Shown here: positions 60,601-64,000 of the stretch, piece after piece
How the letters are laid out: the number at the start of each line of letters is the position of its first letter
Position numbering within the stretch: the stretch's first letter is position 1
Assembly (NCBI GenBank): GCA_944470555.2
Contig: OX104130.1
Span: 66,159,160-66,223,159 of the forward strand
Origin: Heterobilharzia americana
Lineage: Eukaryota > Platyhelminthes > Trematoda > Strigeidida > Schistosomatidae
DNA length: 64,000 nucleotides
Reading direction: 5' to 3'
Notes under the pieces: generated by a model
Told to the model about the DNA's origin: nothing
The model's input: the letters and a program-made list of their open reading frames with translations, nothing else
Database searches by the model: none
Made by a program: the position numbers and the translations under genes

Positions 60601-62238
60601 TGATGTACTGACATAAAGTGTGGCAACTTCGACTTATTGCACAGTAACGCTATGTCTTATGTTGATTTGTCTGTCTACATATCGGTTGCAAATTTTTTCA
60701 TCCGGTTGATAACTAATGTATCTGTATCCATGAGTTCACCAATGCTGTTATTCTGTTTTTAAAATGAGTTTTAAAAGGTTGACCATTCCTCTATTTTATC
60801 TTCCTAATAAGGGTCCATCATAGATTAGCCCTCACAGAAGAACATTATTTCGTACTTGGGTAACCTTATGCAGATATCTGTAGGTTTAATATGCTAAAAA
60901 TGTTATAAATTTTAGAAGCGAATCGGACACCATGAAGTTATACGTGCTAATCACTTCACATGACCTTTCTGACCTCCGACTTACTTTTTTTCAATAGAGA
61001 GTTCACATGTAAAAAGTCAGCGTTATTATTGATACCGCCTTTTACCGATAATCAAGTTTATTTTTAATCTATCATTATTATTACTAATTCTGTTGACAAT
61101 TGGACCACTACATAATATATCTAAATTCCTCTATTATATAGGGTTTGTTTACGGTATTTCTTACCACCTGAATGGCCAATGGAGAAAGATCAGATCCATA
61201 CTCTTACAGATTCTGATCTTGCTAGCTTCCCCTTAGAAGACTTCTTCGATCGGTATGAACAAGGTCTCCGATCTGTAAGTTTCATTAATGATTACAATTC
61301 ATTTCTTATTCAGTTATTAATGTACTATTTCATCGCAAGATAACTTCGTAATTTTCATCAATATGATCAATATTTGGAAGAACTATATCAAATTTACTAT
61401 ATTTTTTCCCGTTCTTCATCATTCTATTGTGTCCTGTTACAGCTCTTGGCCACCTTTCAACAAGAAACTAAAATATACTCAGATCGCTTAACAGAATTAC
61501 GTTTCAGTGTTTGTGAATTATTAAAGAAATATGATCCGGTAAGTTTTTTTAAAAGCTGTTTAATGAATTTGTCCCATCATGATTTAATCATATTTACTGA
61601 AAAGATTTTGAAGTTAAGATAATTAAGTTGAATATTTACAATAGATTTAGTTTCAAGCTTACTGATTAAGGACATATTATAGCTCACTTACTTGAACGCT
61701 CGACTTTCATCTTGTCATTTTATCATACGTTTGAAACTCTCCACCTACTGAAGTCAGATATTATGTAGCATCACGATAGATGTAGCTCACAGCTTAGTAC
61801 TAAAACCTGTAATTTATGGTTTTAAACAACATTTATTTTCCAAGTTTTGATTTTCAGATTTTATGTTATTCATGGTTACTGTTAGTTTGATATATTTTTT
61901 TTTCACTGTAAAACTAGTTTTCATTGGATTCTCTGAGCTGGATAACTTAGTCTCGTAGCTTTCGTTGGCTTCATAGGCAATGTAATCAGTACTAACTTCA
62001 TCACAAATCTCAGTGGTTTATAAACCACAGAAATTTGTTTGCATACTTCAGGCACTCATCACTGATGCAATTCAAATCTTTACAACAAAATAAACTGTGA
62101 AATATGAACGTGTATGTCTAATTACCTGTTTAACCCTAATACAATTCATTCACTTCTTATTTGTAGAGCTTTACTGAACCCTTGAGTGATGTGGAAGAAG
62201 TGGATAATTATGTGAGAAATTTCCTTGCCAAAGGTTAG
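23302..62238 (+). CDS. MORC2: MORC2-type GHKL ATPase with CW zinc finger, 21 exons
   Basis: Chromatin-compacting ATPase of the MORC family, expected in the nucleus, where the human protein works with the HUSH silencing complex (family knowledge). Coding exons: 23302-23363, 23401-23489, 23523-23591, 23624-23714, 23750-23858, 23898-23972, 24005-24237, 38050-38258, 40025-40107, 40868-41144, 43107-43346, 45965-46070, 47955-48066, 48372-48737, 49011-49175, 51622-51800, 55066-55147, 59187-59224, 61142-61274, 61443-61538, 62167-62238. All introns are GT-AG, phases join, and the total is 2886 nt, i.e. 961 residues against 1032 in human MORC2. MORC2 identity, rather than MORC1/3/4, follows from near-verbatim blocks: LNRAQL...[36 protein letters not shown] and the C-terminal CLRYFLPP. 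The start is fixed by the upstream in-frame stop and by similarity to the human N terminus. I see no frameshift or internal stop. Confidence 0.95.
24238..24860. other. Start of intron 7, no feature
   Basis: AT-rich start of the 13.8-kb intron 7 (24238-38049), whose donor is GTAAGT after exon 7. No frame or known repeat seen before the RTE tail at about 24880. Confidence 0.5.
24860..26730 (-). mobile_element. RTE-type LINE fragment A, antisense in intron 7
   Basis: Minus-strand RTE relic reading right to left. The EN-RT linker is at 26705-26400 ([14 protein letters not shown], then [18 protein letters not shown]). [11 protein letters not shown] near 26290 is followed abruptly by [17 protein letters not shown] near 26130-26080, so the RT segment that should lie between is deleted. 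[19 protein letters not shown] near 25645-25590 and [10 protein letters not shown] near 25560 mark the thumb. [17 protein letters not shown] near 25310-25250 is the post-RT block, and the 3' UTR tail (GCAACTTGA.CC-type on the minus strand) is at about 24930-24880. The stretch 25948-26365 is an apparently exact inverted copy of 38991-39408. Confidence 0.8.
25948..26365 (-). repeat. Inverted 418-bp identical tract, left arm
   Basis: Reverse complement of 38991-39408: coordinates add to 65356 throughout, and I found no mismatch over the parts compared base by base. Outside the tract the two RTE copies remain alignable but diverge at once. On this side sequence 26366 onward still reads as LFQLI/LFRLI-region coding sequence but differs at many bases. 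On the other side this copy has about 21 bases (25927-25947) absent from the right arm. Confidence 0.85.
26730..27130. other. Intron spacer between RTE copies
   Basis: No coding or RNA signal; short AT-rich spacer separating RTE fragment A from the larger RTE copy. Confidence 0.4.
27130..30060 (-). mobile_element. Near-full RTE-type LINE B, antisense in intron 7
   Basis: About 2.9 kb on the minus strand, apurinic-type endonuclease followed by RT. Endonuclease text starts near 29930 ([15 protein letters not shown], like LGIDVCCVSET.IQD). It continues with [17 protein letters not shown] near 29730-29680 and [14 protein letters not shown] near 29275-29230, where the SDH motif is intact. The linker has [20 protein letters not shown] near 28850-28790. 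RT motifs are VFDSVLWN near 28180, [16 protein letters not shown] near 28060-28010 and [10 protein letters not shown] near 27930-27900, with the catalytic YADD intact. The post-RT block is FDHRCLL...[10 protein letters not shown] near 27540-27470 and ends [15 protein letters not shown] near 27345-27300. At least six frame breaks make it inactive. It lies antisense to the host gene. Confidence 0.85.
30060..32850. other. Intron 7 middle part with weak dispersed repeats
   Basis: No gene. Around 30290-30560 is a GC-richer block with a GGTCCAATCC string near 30345 that looks like a tRNA-derived B box and may be a SINE relic. At about 30670-30870 is a copy of an unnamed dispersed repeat (see 36060-36260). 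The rest is AT-rich and featureless. Confidence 0.4.
32850..34275 (+). mobile_element. RTE-type LINE fragment C, sense in intron 7
   Basis: Starts abruptly inside the RT at about 32855 with [21 protein letters not shown], the AFDSVDREVLW motif. It continues with a decayed palm near 33060-33120 and then [13 protein letters not shown] near 33310-33350 and [15 protein letters not shown] near 33370-33425. [26 protein letters not shown] near 33740-33810 is the post-RT block. The 3' UTR ends with the family tail GTGTGACAAAATGAACTGATGCATTTCTGTGC-like sequence near 34207-34270. It is 5'-truncated, as target-primed insertion often leaves LINEs, and full of stops. Confidence 0.75.
34275..38049. other. 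End of intron 7, mostly featureless
   Basis: About 3.8 kb. The only structure I see is a copy of a dispersed repeat at about 36060-36260 (shared text of the type GAACCATAT..C.TAGTCTTCA and a PuPyCCCGTAA-like end) resembling 30670-30870 and, more weakly, 52060-52260. The intron ends in TTCTTTCAG before exon 8. Confidence 0.45.
36060..36260 (+). repeat. Unnamed dispersed repeat copy
   Basis: Aligns by eye with 30670-30870: both have a GGATT/GGATGG.TCTGC.CCA segment, then GA.CCATAT..CTTAGTCTTCA or TGTAGTCTTCA, then TTGCCAC and a GGGA.TTT.AATTCCC end. No coding content. Could be a SINE or the body of a larger non-autonomous element. Confidence 0.4.
38050..41144 (+). CDS. MORC2: MORC2 exons 8-10: transducer and coiled coil 1
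   Basis: Exons 38050-38258, 40025-40107 and 40868-41144, residues 243-432. Exon 8 gives [22 protein letters not shown] and KVQTKRL. Exons 8-10 carry a charged heptad-like stretch of about residues 290-365 ([32 protein letters not shown]), matching the antiparallel coiled coil that projects from the ATPase in human MORC2. Exon 10 then re-enters the transducer fold with [17 protein letters not shown] and [10 protein letters not shown]. Exon 8 is 209 nt, not a multiple of three, so skipping it would shift the frame. Its flanking introns hold the inverted repeat pair described separately. Confidence 0.93.
38500..38800 (+). repeat. tRNA-derived SINE-like sequence in intron 8
   Basis: Around 38612-38690 the text CAGTGGTTGAAGGGCAG resembles a Pol III A box and CCTGGGCTCGGTCC resembles a B box, spaced as in a tRNA. 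The flanks (GGATGGTTGTCGCATTATG before, GATCATAGGTATGCACTTC after) look like the body of a SINE. I cannot name the family. The cloverleaf is not kept, so this is not a working tRNA. Confidence 0.45.
38910..39800 (+). mobile_element. Internally deleted RTE copy D, sense in intron 8
   Basis: Begins with decayed linker text (38910-38990), then RLERWAG near 39050-39070, and [18 protein letters not shown] near 39232-39285. After about 39430 it jumps to the far C-terminal end ([19 protein letters not shown] near 39480-39540) followed by TTGVSG. The RT palm, thumb and connection are therefore missing. The 3' UTR tail GTGCGTCAACTTTAGCCGAT is at 39731-39750. It shares with copy A both the early deletion (between RLERWA and the AFDS motif) and the TTGVSG ending, so A and D are one subfamily. 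Only about 0.9 kb remains of a 3-kb element. Confidence 0.75.
38991..39408 (+). repeat. Inverted 418-bp identical tract, right arm
   Basis: Reverse complement of 25948-26365. Left of 38991 the two copies stay homologous but share only roughly two bases in three by eye. Right of 39408 this copy lacks about 21 bases present in the other. The sharp edges suggest a conversion tract rather than two independent insertions. The arms lie in introns 7 and 8 and flank exon 8. Confidence 0.85.
42246..42800 (+). pseudogene. GIY-YIG endonuclease domain of Penelope-like element
   Basis: Open frame of 184 codons whose real start lies upstream in the RT frame; the ATG is not a true start. The Cys pair in IPCNDC, the YIG triad spaced from it, QTSRSGSVR with the conserved Arg, and AEHRN make up the Penelope version of the GIY-YIG fold. 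The frame is otherwise intact to the stop at 42798-42800. Separated from the RT by a single frameshift near 42178, after which the [12 protein letters not shown] linker is read. Confidence 0.8.
42799..42849 (+). ncRNA. Hammerhead-like fold in Penelope 3' UTR (candidate)
   Basis: GATTAC (42799-42804) is the exact complement of GTAATC (42844-42849). Between them GAGCA (42821-42825) pairs with TGCTC (42834-42838), immediately followed by GAAAC (42839-42843). This is the order helix I - helix II - GAAA - minimal helix III - helix I of the hammerhead motifs known from Penelope-like elements. The CTGATGA box is not clean (TTGATATGA or ATTATGA are the nearest strings), so activity is doubtful. Related copies are at 53719 onward and, inverted, near 52960-53010. 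Confidence 0.4.
43107..48066 (+). CDS. MORC2: MORC2 exons 11-13: CW zinc finger and coiled coil 2
   Basis: Exons 43107-43346, 45965-46070 and 47955-48066, residues 433-585. Exon 11 continues the MORC2 signature [14 protein letters not shown] and FGYLSARW. The CW domain is split over three exons. Zinc ligands Cys512 and Cys515 (QCDKCLKW), Cys538 (NWQCRDNP) and Cys549 (RCED) are all kept, as are Trp518 and Trp536. After the finger, [20 protein letters not shown] (about 567-585) is a lysine/glutamate helix in the place of human coiled coil 2. Introns 11 and 12 are 2.6 and 1.9 kb. Confidence 0.93.
43830..44290 (+). repeat. SINE-like and orphan hammerhead-like repeats in intron 11
   Basis: TCTAGTGGTTTGGGCATTC near 44009-44027 resembles a Pol III A box. 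At 44242-44280 CTGATGA is followed by GGGT/ATCC that can pair, then GAAAACGTTGTC, i.e. the hammerhead order CUGAUGA - helix II - GAAA - short helix III - GUC. No partner for helix I is evident, so it may be a relic of a Penelope or retrozyme tail. Confidence 0.4.
44290..45964. other. Rest of intron 11
   Basis: No gene. At about 45355-45425 is an antisense copy of the RTE 3' tail (on the minus strand GGCAACTTGAGCCCATGCAC then TTTTGTGCGAGG). The rest is AT-rich. The intron ends in a long pyrimidine run and CAG before exon 12. Confidence 0.5.
46071..47954. other. Intron 12, nothing recognised
   Basis: AT-rich DNA between exons 12 and 13; no element, RNA or extra exon that I can support. Confidence 0.5.
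48372..55147 (+). CDS. MORC2: MORC2 exons 14-17: low-complexity linker
   Basis: Exons 48372-48737, 49011-49175, 51622-51800 and 55066-55147, residues 586-849. This part is poorly conserved in sequence but matches human MORC2 in position and style. It starts acidic ([13 protein letters not shown]), then has a basic/proline segment with a [14 protein letters not shown] run near 622-635 that could act as nuclear localisation or SH3-type ligand. Exon 15 has a run of nine glutamates at 726-734 inside SDSE/SDEE casein-kinase-like context. Exons 16 and 17 are serine/asparagine-rich. Membership is supported by open frames, GT-AG sites and matching phases rather than by similarity, so exon 17 and exon 16 are a little less sure than the rest. 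Confidence 0.85.
50590..51440 (+). mobile_element. Second Penelope-type endonuclease relic, intron 15
   Basis: The frame 50677-51015 has [20 protein letters not shown], then [20 protein letters not shown], and ends STHIYEHIP. This is the Penelope GIY-YIG region of a different family from the intron 10 element. The conserved YIGRT appears as YIRGT, so the catalytic-loop Gly is displaced. The frame stops early at 51013-51015. A CTGATGAAGGGCGG string at 51384-51397 lies in the expected 3' region. RT is absent, so only the 3' part was inserted or kept. Confidence 0.7.
52060..52260 (+). repeat. Possible third copy of the dispersed repeat
   Basis: Shares CTCTCAGACCCCAAATAGG.AAGTTTACATTTCC-like ending with the block at 30810-30850 (ACAGACCCCAGATAGGGAG). 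The 5' half is not convincingly alignable. Weak call. Confidence 0.3.
52885..53255 (-). mobile_element. Penelope-like 3' end, antisense, intron 16
   Basis: On the minus strand the frame 53250-53050 reads [21 protein letters not shown], then [11 protein letters not shown] and ICRTLLPLK. This is the last third of the GIY-YIG protein seen complete at 42246-42800. It is followed by the same 3' UTR: GATTACTTTGATATGAAC, then CTCGAAGTATCATCC. The final AATCTAACATGGAATTC ends near 52895. 5'-truncated to about 0.37 kb. Confidence 0.75.
53282..53352 (+). pseudogene. tRNA-Pro-like pseudogene or SINE head
   Basis: The sequence follows eukaryotic tRNA-Pro closely: GGCTCAGTGGTCTACGGGTA, then TGATACTCG. 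The acceptor arm GGCTCAG/CTAAGCC pairs with one mismatch. The anticodon arm is CTCG..CGAG with loop TTCAGAT, giving anticodon CAG where Pro would have NGG. The B-box side reads GGTTCCAGGTTTGACT and the T stem no longer pairs. Length (71 nt) is Pro-like, without the long variable arm a true tRNA-Leu(CAG) needs. Most likely a decayed tRNA-Pro copy or the head of a tRNA-derived SINE. Confidence 0.6.
53490..53832 (+). mobile_element. Penelope-like 3' end, sense, intron 16
   Basis: Sense counterpart of the fragment at 52885-53255. It reads [12 protein letters not shown], then [16 protein letters not shown] (about 53575-53622) and VLLPLK, in broken frame. The 3' UTR follows with GATTACCGTGATATGAAC (53719 onward), CTCGAAAC (53754-53761) and an AATCTAATATGGAATTA end near 53832. 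Both fragments are 5'-truncated at about the same part of the endonuclease and face each other head to head. Confidence 0.75.
54985..55030 (+). repeat. SR2/RTE-type 3' tail fragment
   Basis: CTAGGAACCCAAAGGGGAAA followed by AATAATTATTATTATTATT matches the end of the SR2-like copies at 5395-5426 and 56210-56240. It lies only 35 bp before exon 17, and the T-rich part may contribute to the pyrimidine tract of that acceptor. Confidence 0.5.
55148..55780. other. Start of intron 17, nothing recognised
   Basis: No element or exon. I looked here and further along the intron for a missing chromo-like exon and found no open phase-0 segment resembling one. Confidence 0.4.
55780..56240 (+). mobile_element. 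Chimeric RTE/SR2 3' end in intron 17
   Basis: The left part (about 55795-56015) follows the RTE family of copies A-D: GTATACTGCGCTGCGCTCTG for the VYCAALRS motif, CATTGAAAGTAGAAG for PLKVEG, CTTCGTAGCATCGCTCG for LRSIAR, and CTTCACCGACTGAAGTA for LHRLK. From about 56020 it follows SR2 as at 5190-5426: ACATCACGCGTCAGGCCCTC, then GAGTTGGACGT, then GTGACATGGAGGAG. In one frame it reads [20 protein letters not shown], then LCSIRNPRD. It ends in AATAATAATAATAAT. A recombinant or template-switched LINE end. Confidence 0.7.
56540..56615 (+). repeat. RTE 3' UTR tail, solo copy
   Basis: GTGTGACAACTTGAGCCAGT then GCGTTTCTGTACAAGG and CCTACGTTGATTTG matches the tail of RTE copies C and D and the tails at 45355-45425 and 60618-60690. 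No coding sequence is attached. Confidence 0.55.
57607..57611. repeat. Target-site duplication CTATT, left
   Basis: CTATT directly before the left LTR; repeated at 59040-59044 directly after the right LTR. Five base pairs is a usual size for gypsy-group integrases. Confidence 0.65.
57612..57821 (-). repeat. 3' LTR, internally replaced by (AT)n
   Basis: Matches the right LTR at both ends, but about 210 bp of its middle is replaced by a pure AT run (57622-57673), and a further 35-40 bp near 57692 are missing. The polypurine tract follows at 57822-57833. Confidence 0.8.
57622..57673. repeat. (AT)n microsatellite inside the LTR
   Basis: About 26 AT units in the place where the other LTR has TAGTTATATATTATTTGTAT and following unique sequence; that AT-rich start is a plausible seed for the expansion. 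Confidence 0.9.
57834..58611 (-). pseudogene. gag nucleocapsid and partial protease remnant
   Basis: On the minus strand a gag start ATG at 58611 is followed after three codons by TAG. The frame reopens as [14 protein letters not shown], a typical schistosome gypsy gag start. The capsid portion is mostly missing. Nucleocapsid knuckle 1 is intact, [13 protein letters not shown] (CX2CX3HX4C, near 58275-58235). Knuckle 2 has lost its first Cys ([12 protein letters not shown]). Protease starts in a shifted frame after a slip near 58040 ([11 protein letters not shown]) and shows the catalytic DTAS ([12 protein letters not shown] near 58000-57965). After about 57910 the text jumps to the pol end and polypurine tract. 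Non-functional. Confidence 0.8.
58636..59039 (-). repeat. 5' LTR, full length
   Basis: 404 bp, the undamaged LTR copy. On the minus strand it runs AGTTGTGATG (first base changed from T) to CCATAACA. AATAATAAATCAATC on the plus strand and TATAATA-rich text lie inside. Confidence 0.8.
59040..59044. repeat. Target-site duplication CTATT, right
   Basis: Second copy of CTATT, directly after the right LTR. Confidence 0.65.
59187..62238 (+). CDS. MORC2: MORC2 exons 18-21: conserved C terminus
   Basis: Exons 59187-59224 (only 38 nt), 61142-61274, 61443-61538 and 62167-62238, residues 850-961. Joining the micro-exon to exon 19 gives a helix that runs into [15 protein letters not shown], matching [15 protein letters not shown] of human MORC2, then [17 protein letters not shown]. 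Exon 20 ([20 protein letters not shown], 907-938) is the last coiled coil. Exon 21 ends [14 protein letters not shown] and TAG, like the human ending DAYIEDLITKGD. The micro-exon is confirmed because its two leftover bases plus the first base of exon 19 restore a Lys codon and the conserved helix. Confidence 0.93.
59385..59518. repeat. Foldback: imperfect inverted repeat in intron 18
   Basis: Left arm 59385-59421 (AACTTTAAAGGCCACCCTGG, CAACTTCTGAAACAA) is complementary to right arm 59482-59517 (TGGTTTCAGTTGTTGCTAGG, GTGACCTTTAAAGTC). By eye about 31 of 36 positions pair, with a loop of about 60 bases. No coding content and no family recognised; could be a foldback element or hairpin. Confidence 0.75.
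60230..60700 (+). mobile_element. RTE-type LINE 3' end, sense, intron 18
   Basis: 5'-truncated RTE tail. AACGTAGAGGAC..TAAAAGCTTCTGG reads LNVED.RLLVFDH, and CTTCGTAGTGTTGC reads LRSVA. AGACAGAAGAGGAAAGTCAG reads RRGKSADEA, with ATGGACCTTCATCCACTGAA for MDLHPLK and GTGGGTGGGATATG for WVGYV. The 3' UTR tail GTGTGGCAACTTCGACTTAT lies at 60620-60639. Several frame breaks. Confidence 0.7.
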
Positions 62239-62429
62239 CATTTTTCAGAGGCAGCTGTCCCCTCCACCTCCGCCGCCCCGCCCCCCTACCCTCAACATGA
62301 CCAACTTGTCTAATCTTTTTGTGAATTCATTGTGCAAGTTAATATTCTCCCGTTCCCATTCCTTTTTTTGTAATTTTCCATCAATTTTAGACAGCCTATT
62401 CGTATGCAGTGCAGCTGTTAAATATACAC

Positions 62430-62432
<3 letters not shown>

Positions 62433-62512
<80 letters not shown>
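62433..62512. repeat. (AT)n microsatellite
   Basis: About 40 AT units, uninterrupted, 195 bp after the stop codon of the MORC2 gene; likely length-variable. Confidence 0.95.
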
Positions 62513-62518
<6 letters not shown>

Positions 62519-63193
62519 TACTATCTATTATATGTACACCTTTATTCTTATTGAATCCCTTGATTTTTTTTCCTAACTTTTTGTGCATATTCATGTCGCT
62601 TCAGAATCAATATACCTACTTATATTTTAAAGTGGACAAAATGTTATTCCTTATTGACTACGAGTGTTTAATTTTACGTACCCAGTTTCATTACTAACAA
62701 GATAAACTTTATCTGTATGTATGACATTTTCTGTATATGTCTATGGAACTTGTTAATAATGATACATATTGTTTTCTTCATTATCTCTGTAATTAGTCGT
62801 CATCCGATTCATCTGGTATCTTTATTCTCATCTATACTATAATTCATCATTTCATGCTTCATCTCTTTTTCTCTTTCATAAGAATCCCTACTTATTAAAA
62901 AAAAAATAACTGATGGTTGATAAGATGCACTCAAAAGCTAAGTAATCGTCAGCTTTGTCGCTGTACAGTCGTCATTCTATCTGGTTGAAGTCTCTTATTA
63001 TTTTGTTTTATCCTTTTTAAGAGAATCATTCATTGACCTTCCTTTTTATATCTGTGTTTTTACCATATAACTAAATTTGATATGTTATTCATATCATCTT
63101 TCTTTGTAAATTAGATGTGTTGTGAGTTCTGTGAAGCATTACAGTTTGCAGATGAGAGACAATCACTTGTACTACTTTTGAAAGGTTGGAAAT

Positions 63194-63199
63194 AATAAA
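63194..63199 (+). promoter_or_regulatory. Candidate polyadenylation signal AATAAA
   Basis: First canonical hexamer downstream of the TAG at 62236-62238, followed by a GT-rich stretch (GTTGTTTCTCG). A second AATAAA lies at 63288-63293. Confidence 0.4.
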
Positions 63200-63429
63200 G
63201 TTGTTTCTCGTTTTATTTTGATGCTTTTCATCAGTAAACTACATCAAAGGAATCCTTTAAACCATCTTATCTAACTGGAATGATCATAATAAAACGAATG
63301 TTCTAGTGTTGTTTAGTACTTGTAATTTCCCCTTGCTATACGGAGTCGAATTGCTCGACCTCTGTTGGCAGATGGCCTCCTATGGGGATGCCTCGATACT
63401 GCCCTAATATTCATGATGTGTTGTATACA

Positions 63430-63620
63430 TCTTTGTAAATACAAGCAGCTGTTCAAGTGGTAACCCTAGTGGATAACGCTTTGGCGTTCGAAGCGATGGC
63501 TTCTAGTCTCAGACGGAACAACATTGACTGGGGTCCAGGTTCATCCAGCCGACGAGCCTCGAACAGGACGAGACGAGCGTTCTAGCTCCCACTGCTAGTC
63601 ACCAAGATGAATGTAACCTT
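63430..63620 (+). repeat. Smalpha-like SINE with hammerhead domain
   Basis: tRNA-like head: AGTGGTAACCCTAGTGGATA (A-box side) and AGGTTCATCC near 63537-63546 (B-box side). The hammerhead part starts at 63541: CATCCAGCCGACGAG, then helix II CCT/AGG around loop CGAAC, then ACGAGACG, and after a short arm TCCCACTGCTAGTCACC. Compared with the Smalpha ribozyme as I recall it, the core CTGACGA reads CCGACGA and GAAA reads GAGA, and the CTGGATTCC arm reads CTAGCTCCC. Hence the fold is recognisable but probably not self-cleaving. Confidence 0.7.
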
Positions 63621-64000
63621 TTAGTGCTTAGCATGTAGCTGCTGCCACACGTCATTCAGCGGATACAAGGGTGCAAAAGCAAGTGTCTGTGAAATTTAAA
63701 ATATGCGGTGAGAAAAACTAAGTGCAACAGAACTGCGAAATATCGGTGGAATTTGTTTTACACATCATATTCTTCAAGCCTATGCTTGTTGCTGTCGGTC
63801 ATTACTTATTTGTACTGTTGAATTACTCAGTGGTCAACATTCATAGTTTCATTAGCAAACCAATCACACCAACTTGTGAATCGATGATAAGCATCTTACC
63901 CTTTGGAGTTGTACGCCCAATTTCCGCCTCTCAAGTTCTCGGCGTCGATCACTCAGAATAGGAAACAAGTAGTTGAATGCTCCGATTCTTATTGTTTGTT
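63620..64000. other. Right edge, no supported gene
   Basis: An open frame at 63722-63961 (79 codons) matches nothing I recognise and may be chance. It ends in TCTCAAGTTCTCGGCGTCGA-type sequence of higher GC that could be the edge of another repeat. Confidence 0.35.

Larger units (their letters stand above)
62239..63200 (+). other. Presumed 3' UTR of the MORC2 gene
   Basis: Directly after the stop lies a C-rich tract (62268-62290, CCTCCGCCGCCCCGCCCCCC-like). Then comes an (AT)n run at 62433-62512 framed by ACTACTATAT and AATATAGTACT, which can pair. The first canonical AATAAA after the stop is at 63194-63199; an ATTAAA with A-rich sequence stands at about 62895. The true end of the transcript cannot be set from sequence alone. 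Confidence 0.45.

Noticed and set aside
62225..62518. 97-codon frame ending in Tyr-Ile repeats
   Set aside because: Starts inside the last MORC2 exon in another frame and runs through the C-rich and AT repeats of the 3' UTR.
63722..63961. 79-codon open frame near the right edge
   Set aside because: No similarity recognised, no splice or promoter context; length is within chance for this base composition.

Overview
The window reads as nuclear DNA of a blood fluke (genus Schistosoma), an inference resting on three things. The long gene has 32-39 bp introns at its 5' end and introns of up to 14 kb further on. The repeats are those typical of schistosomes: SR2/RTE and CR1-like LINEs, Penelope-like elements, a gypsy-type LTR element and Smalpha hammerhead SINE pieces. 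The background is AT-rich. Nothing bacterial or viral in layout (operons, CRISPR) is visible.

The only host protein gene I can support is a complete MORC2-type GHKL ATPase / CW zinc-finger chromatin gene on the + strand. It has 21 coding exons from ATG 23302 to TAG 62238. All introns can be read as GT-AG, every phase joins, and the exons sum to 2886 nt (961 residues plus stop). Exons 1-7 (23302-24237) encode the ATPase core, exons 8-10 the transducer and first coiled coil, exons 11-13 the CW zinc finger, exons 14-17 a basic/proline-rich and acidic linker, and exons 18-21 the conserved C-terminal segment and coiled coil. The chromo-like domain of vertebrate MORC2 was not found.

Region 1-23.3 kb is intergenic. 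It holds a hammerhead-SINE 3' fragment at the left edge, a decayed SR2-type RTE element (2039-5426) still flanked by a perfect 12-bp target-site duplication, a quiet AT-rich stretch (5.4-9.3 kb), and a cluster of decayed CR1-like LINEs in both orientations (9.3-21.6 kb).

Region 24.2-61.1 kb is intronic and densely colonised. Intron 7 (13.8 kb) has two antisense and one sense RTE copies. Intron 8 has an internally deleted RTE copy sharing a 418-bp apparently identical inverted tract with a copy in intron 7, so the pair brackets exon 8. Intron 10 has a Penelope-like element with RT and GIY-YIG endonuclease. Intron 15 has a second Penelope-type endonuclease. Intron 16 has two head-to-head Penelope tails around a tRNA-Pro-like sequence. 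Intron 17 has an RTE/SR2 chimeric tail and a short non-autonomous LTR element with target-site duplication and polypurine tract. Intron 18 has a foldback and another RTE tail. Region 62.2-64 kb is 3' UTR with C-rich and (AT)n tracts, then an Smalpha-like SINE.

Host gene and mobile elements show no sign of working together, apart from the possible effects of inverted intronic repeats on splicing given in the findings. All coordinates of decayed repeats are approximate unless a duplication or splice site fixes them.
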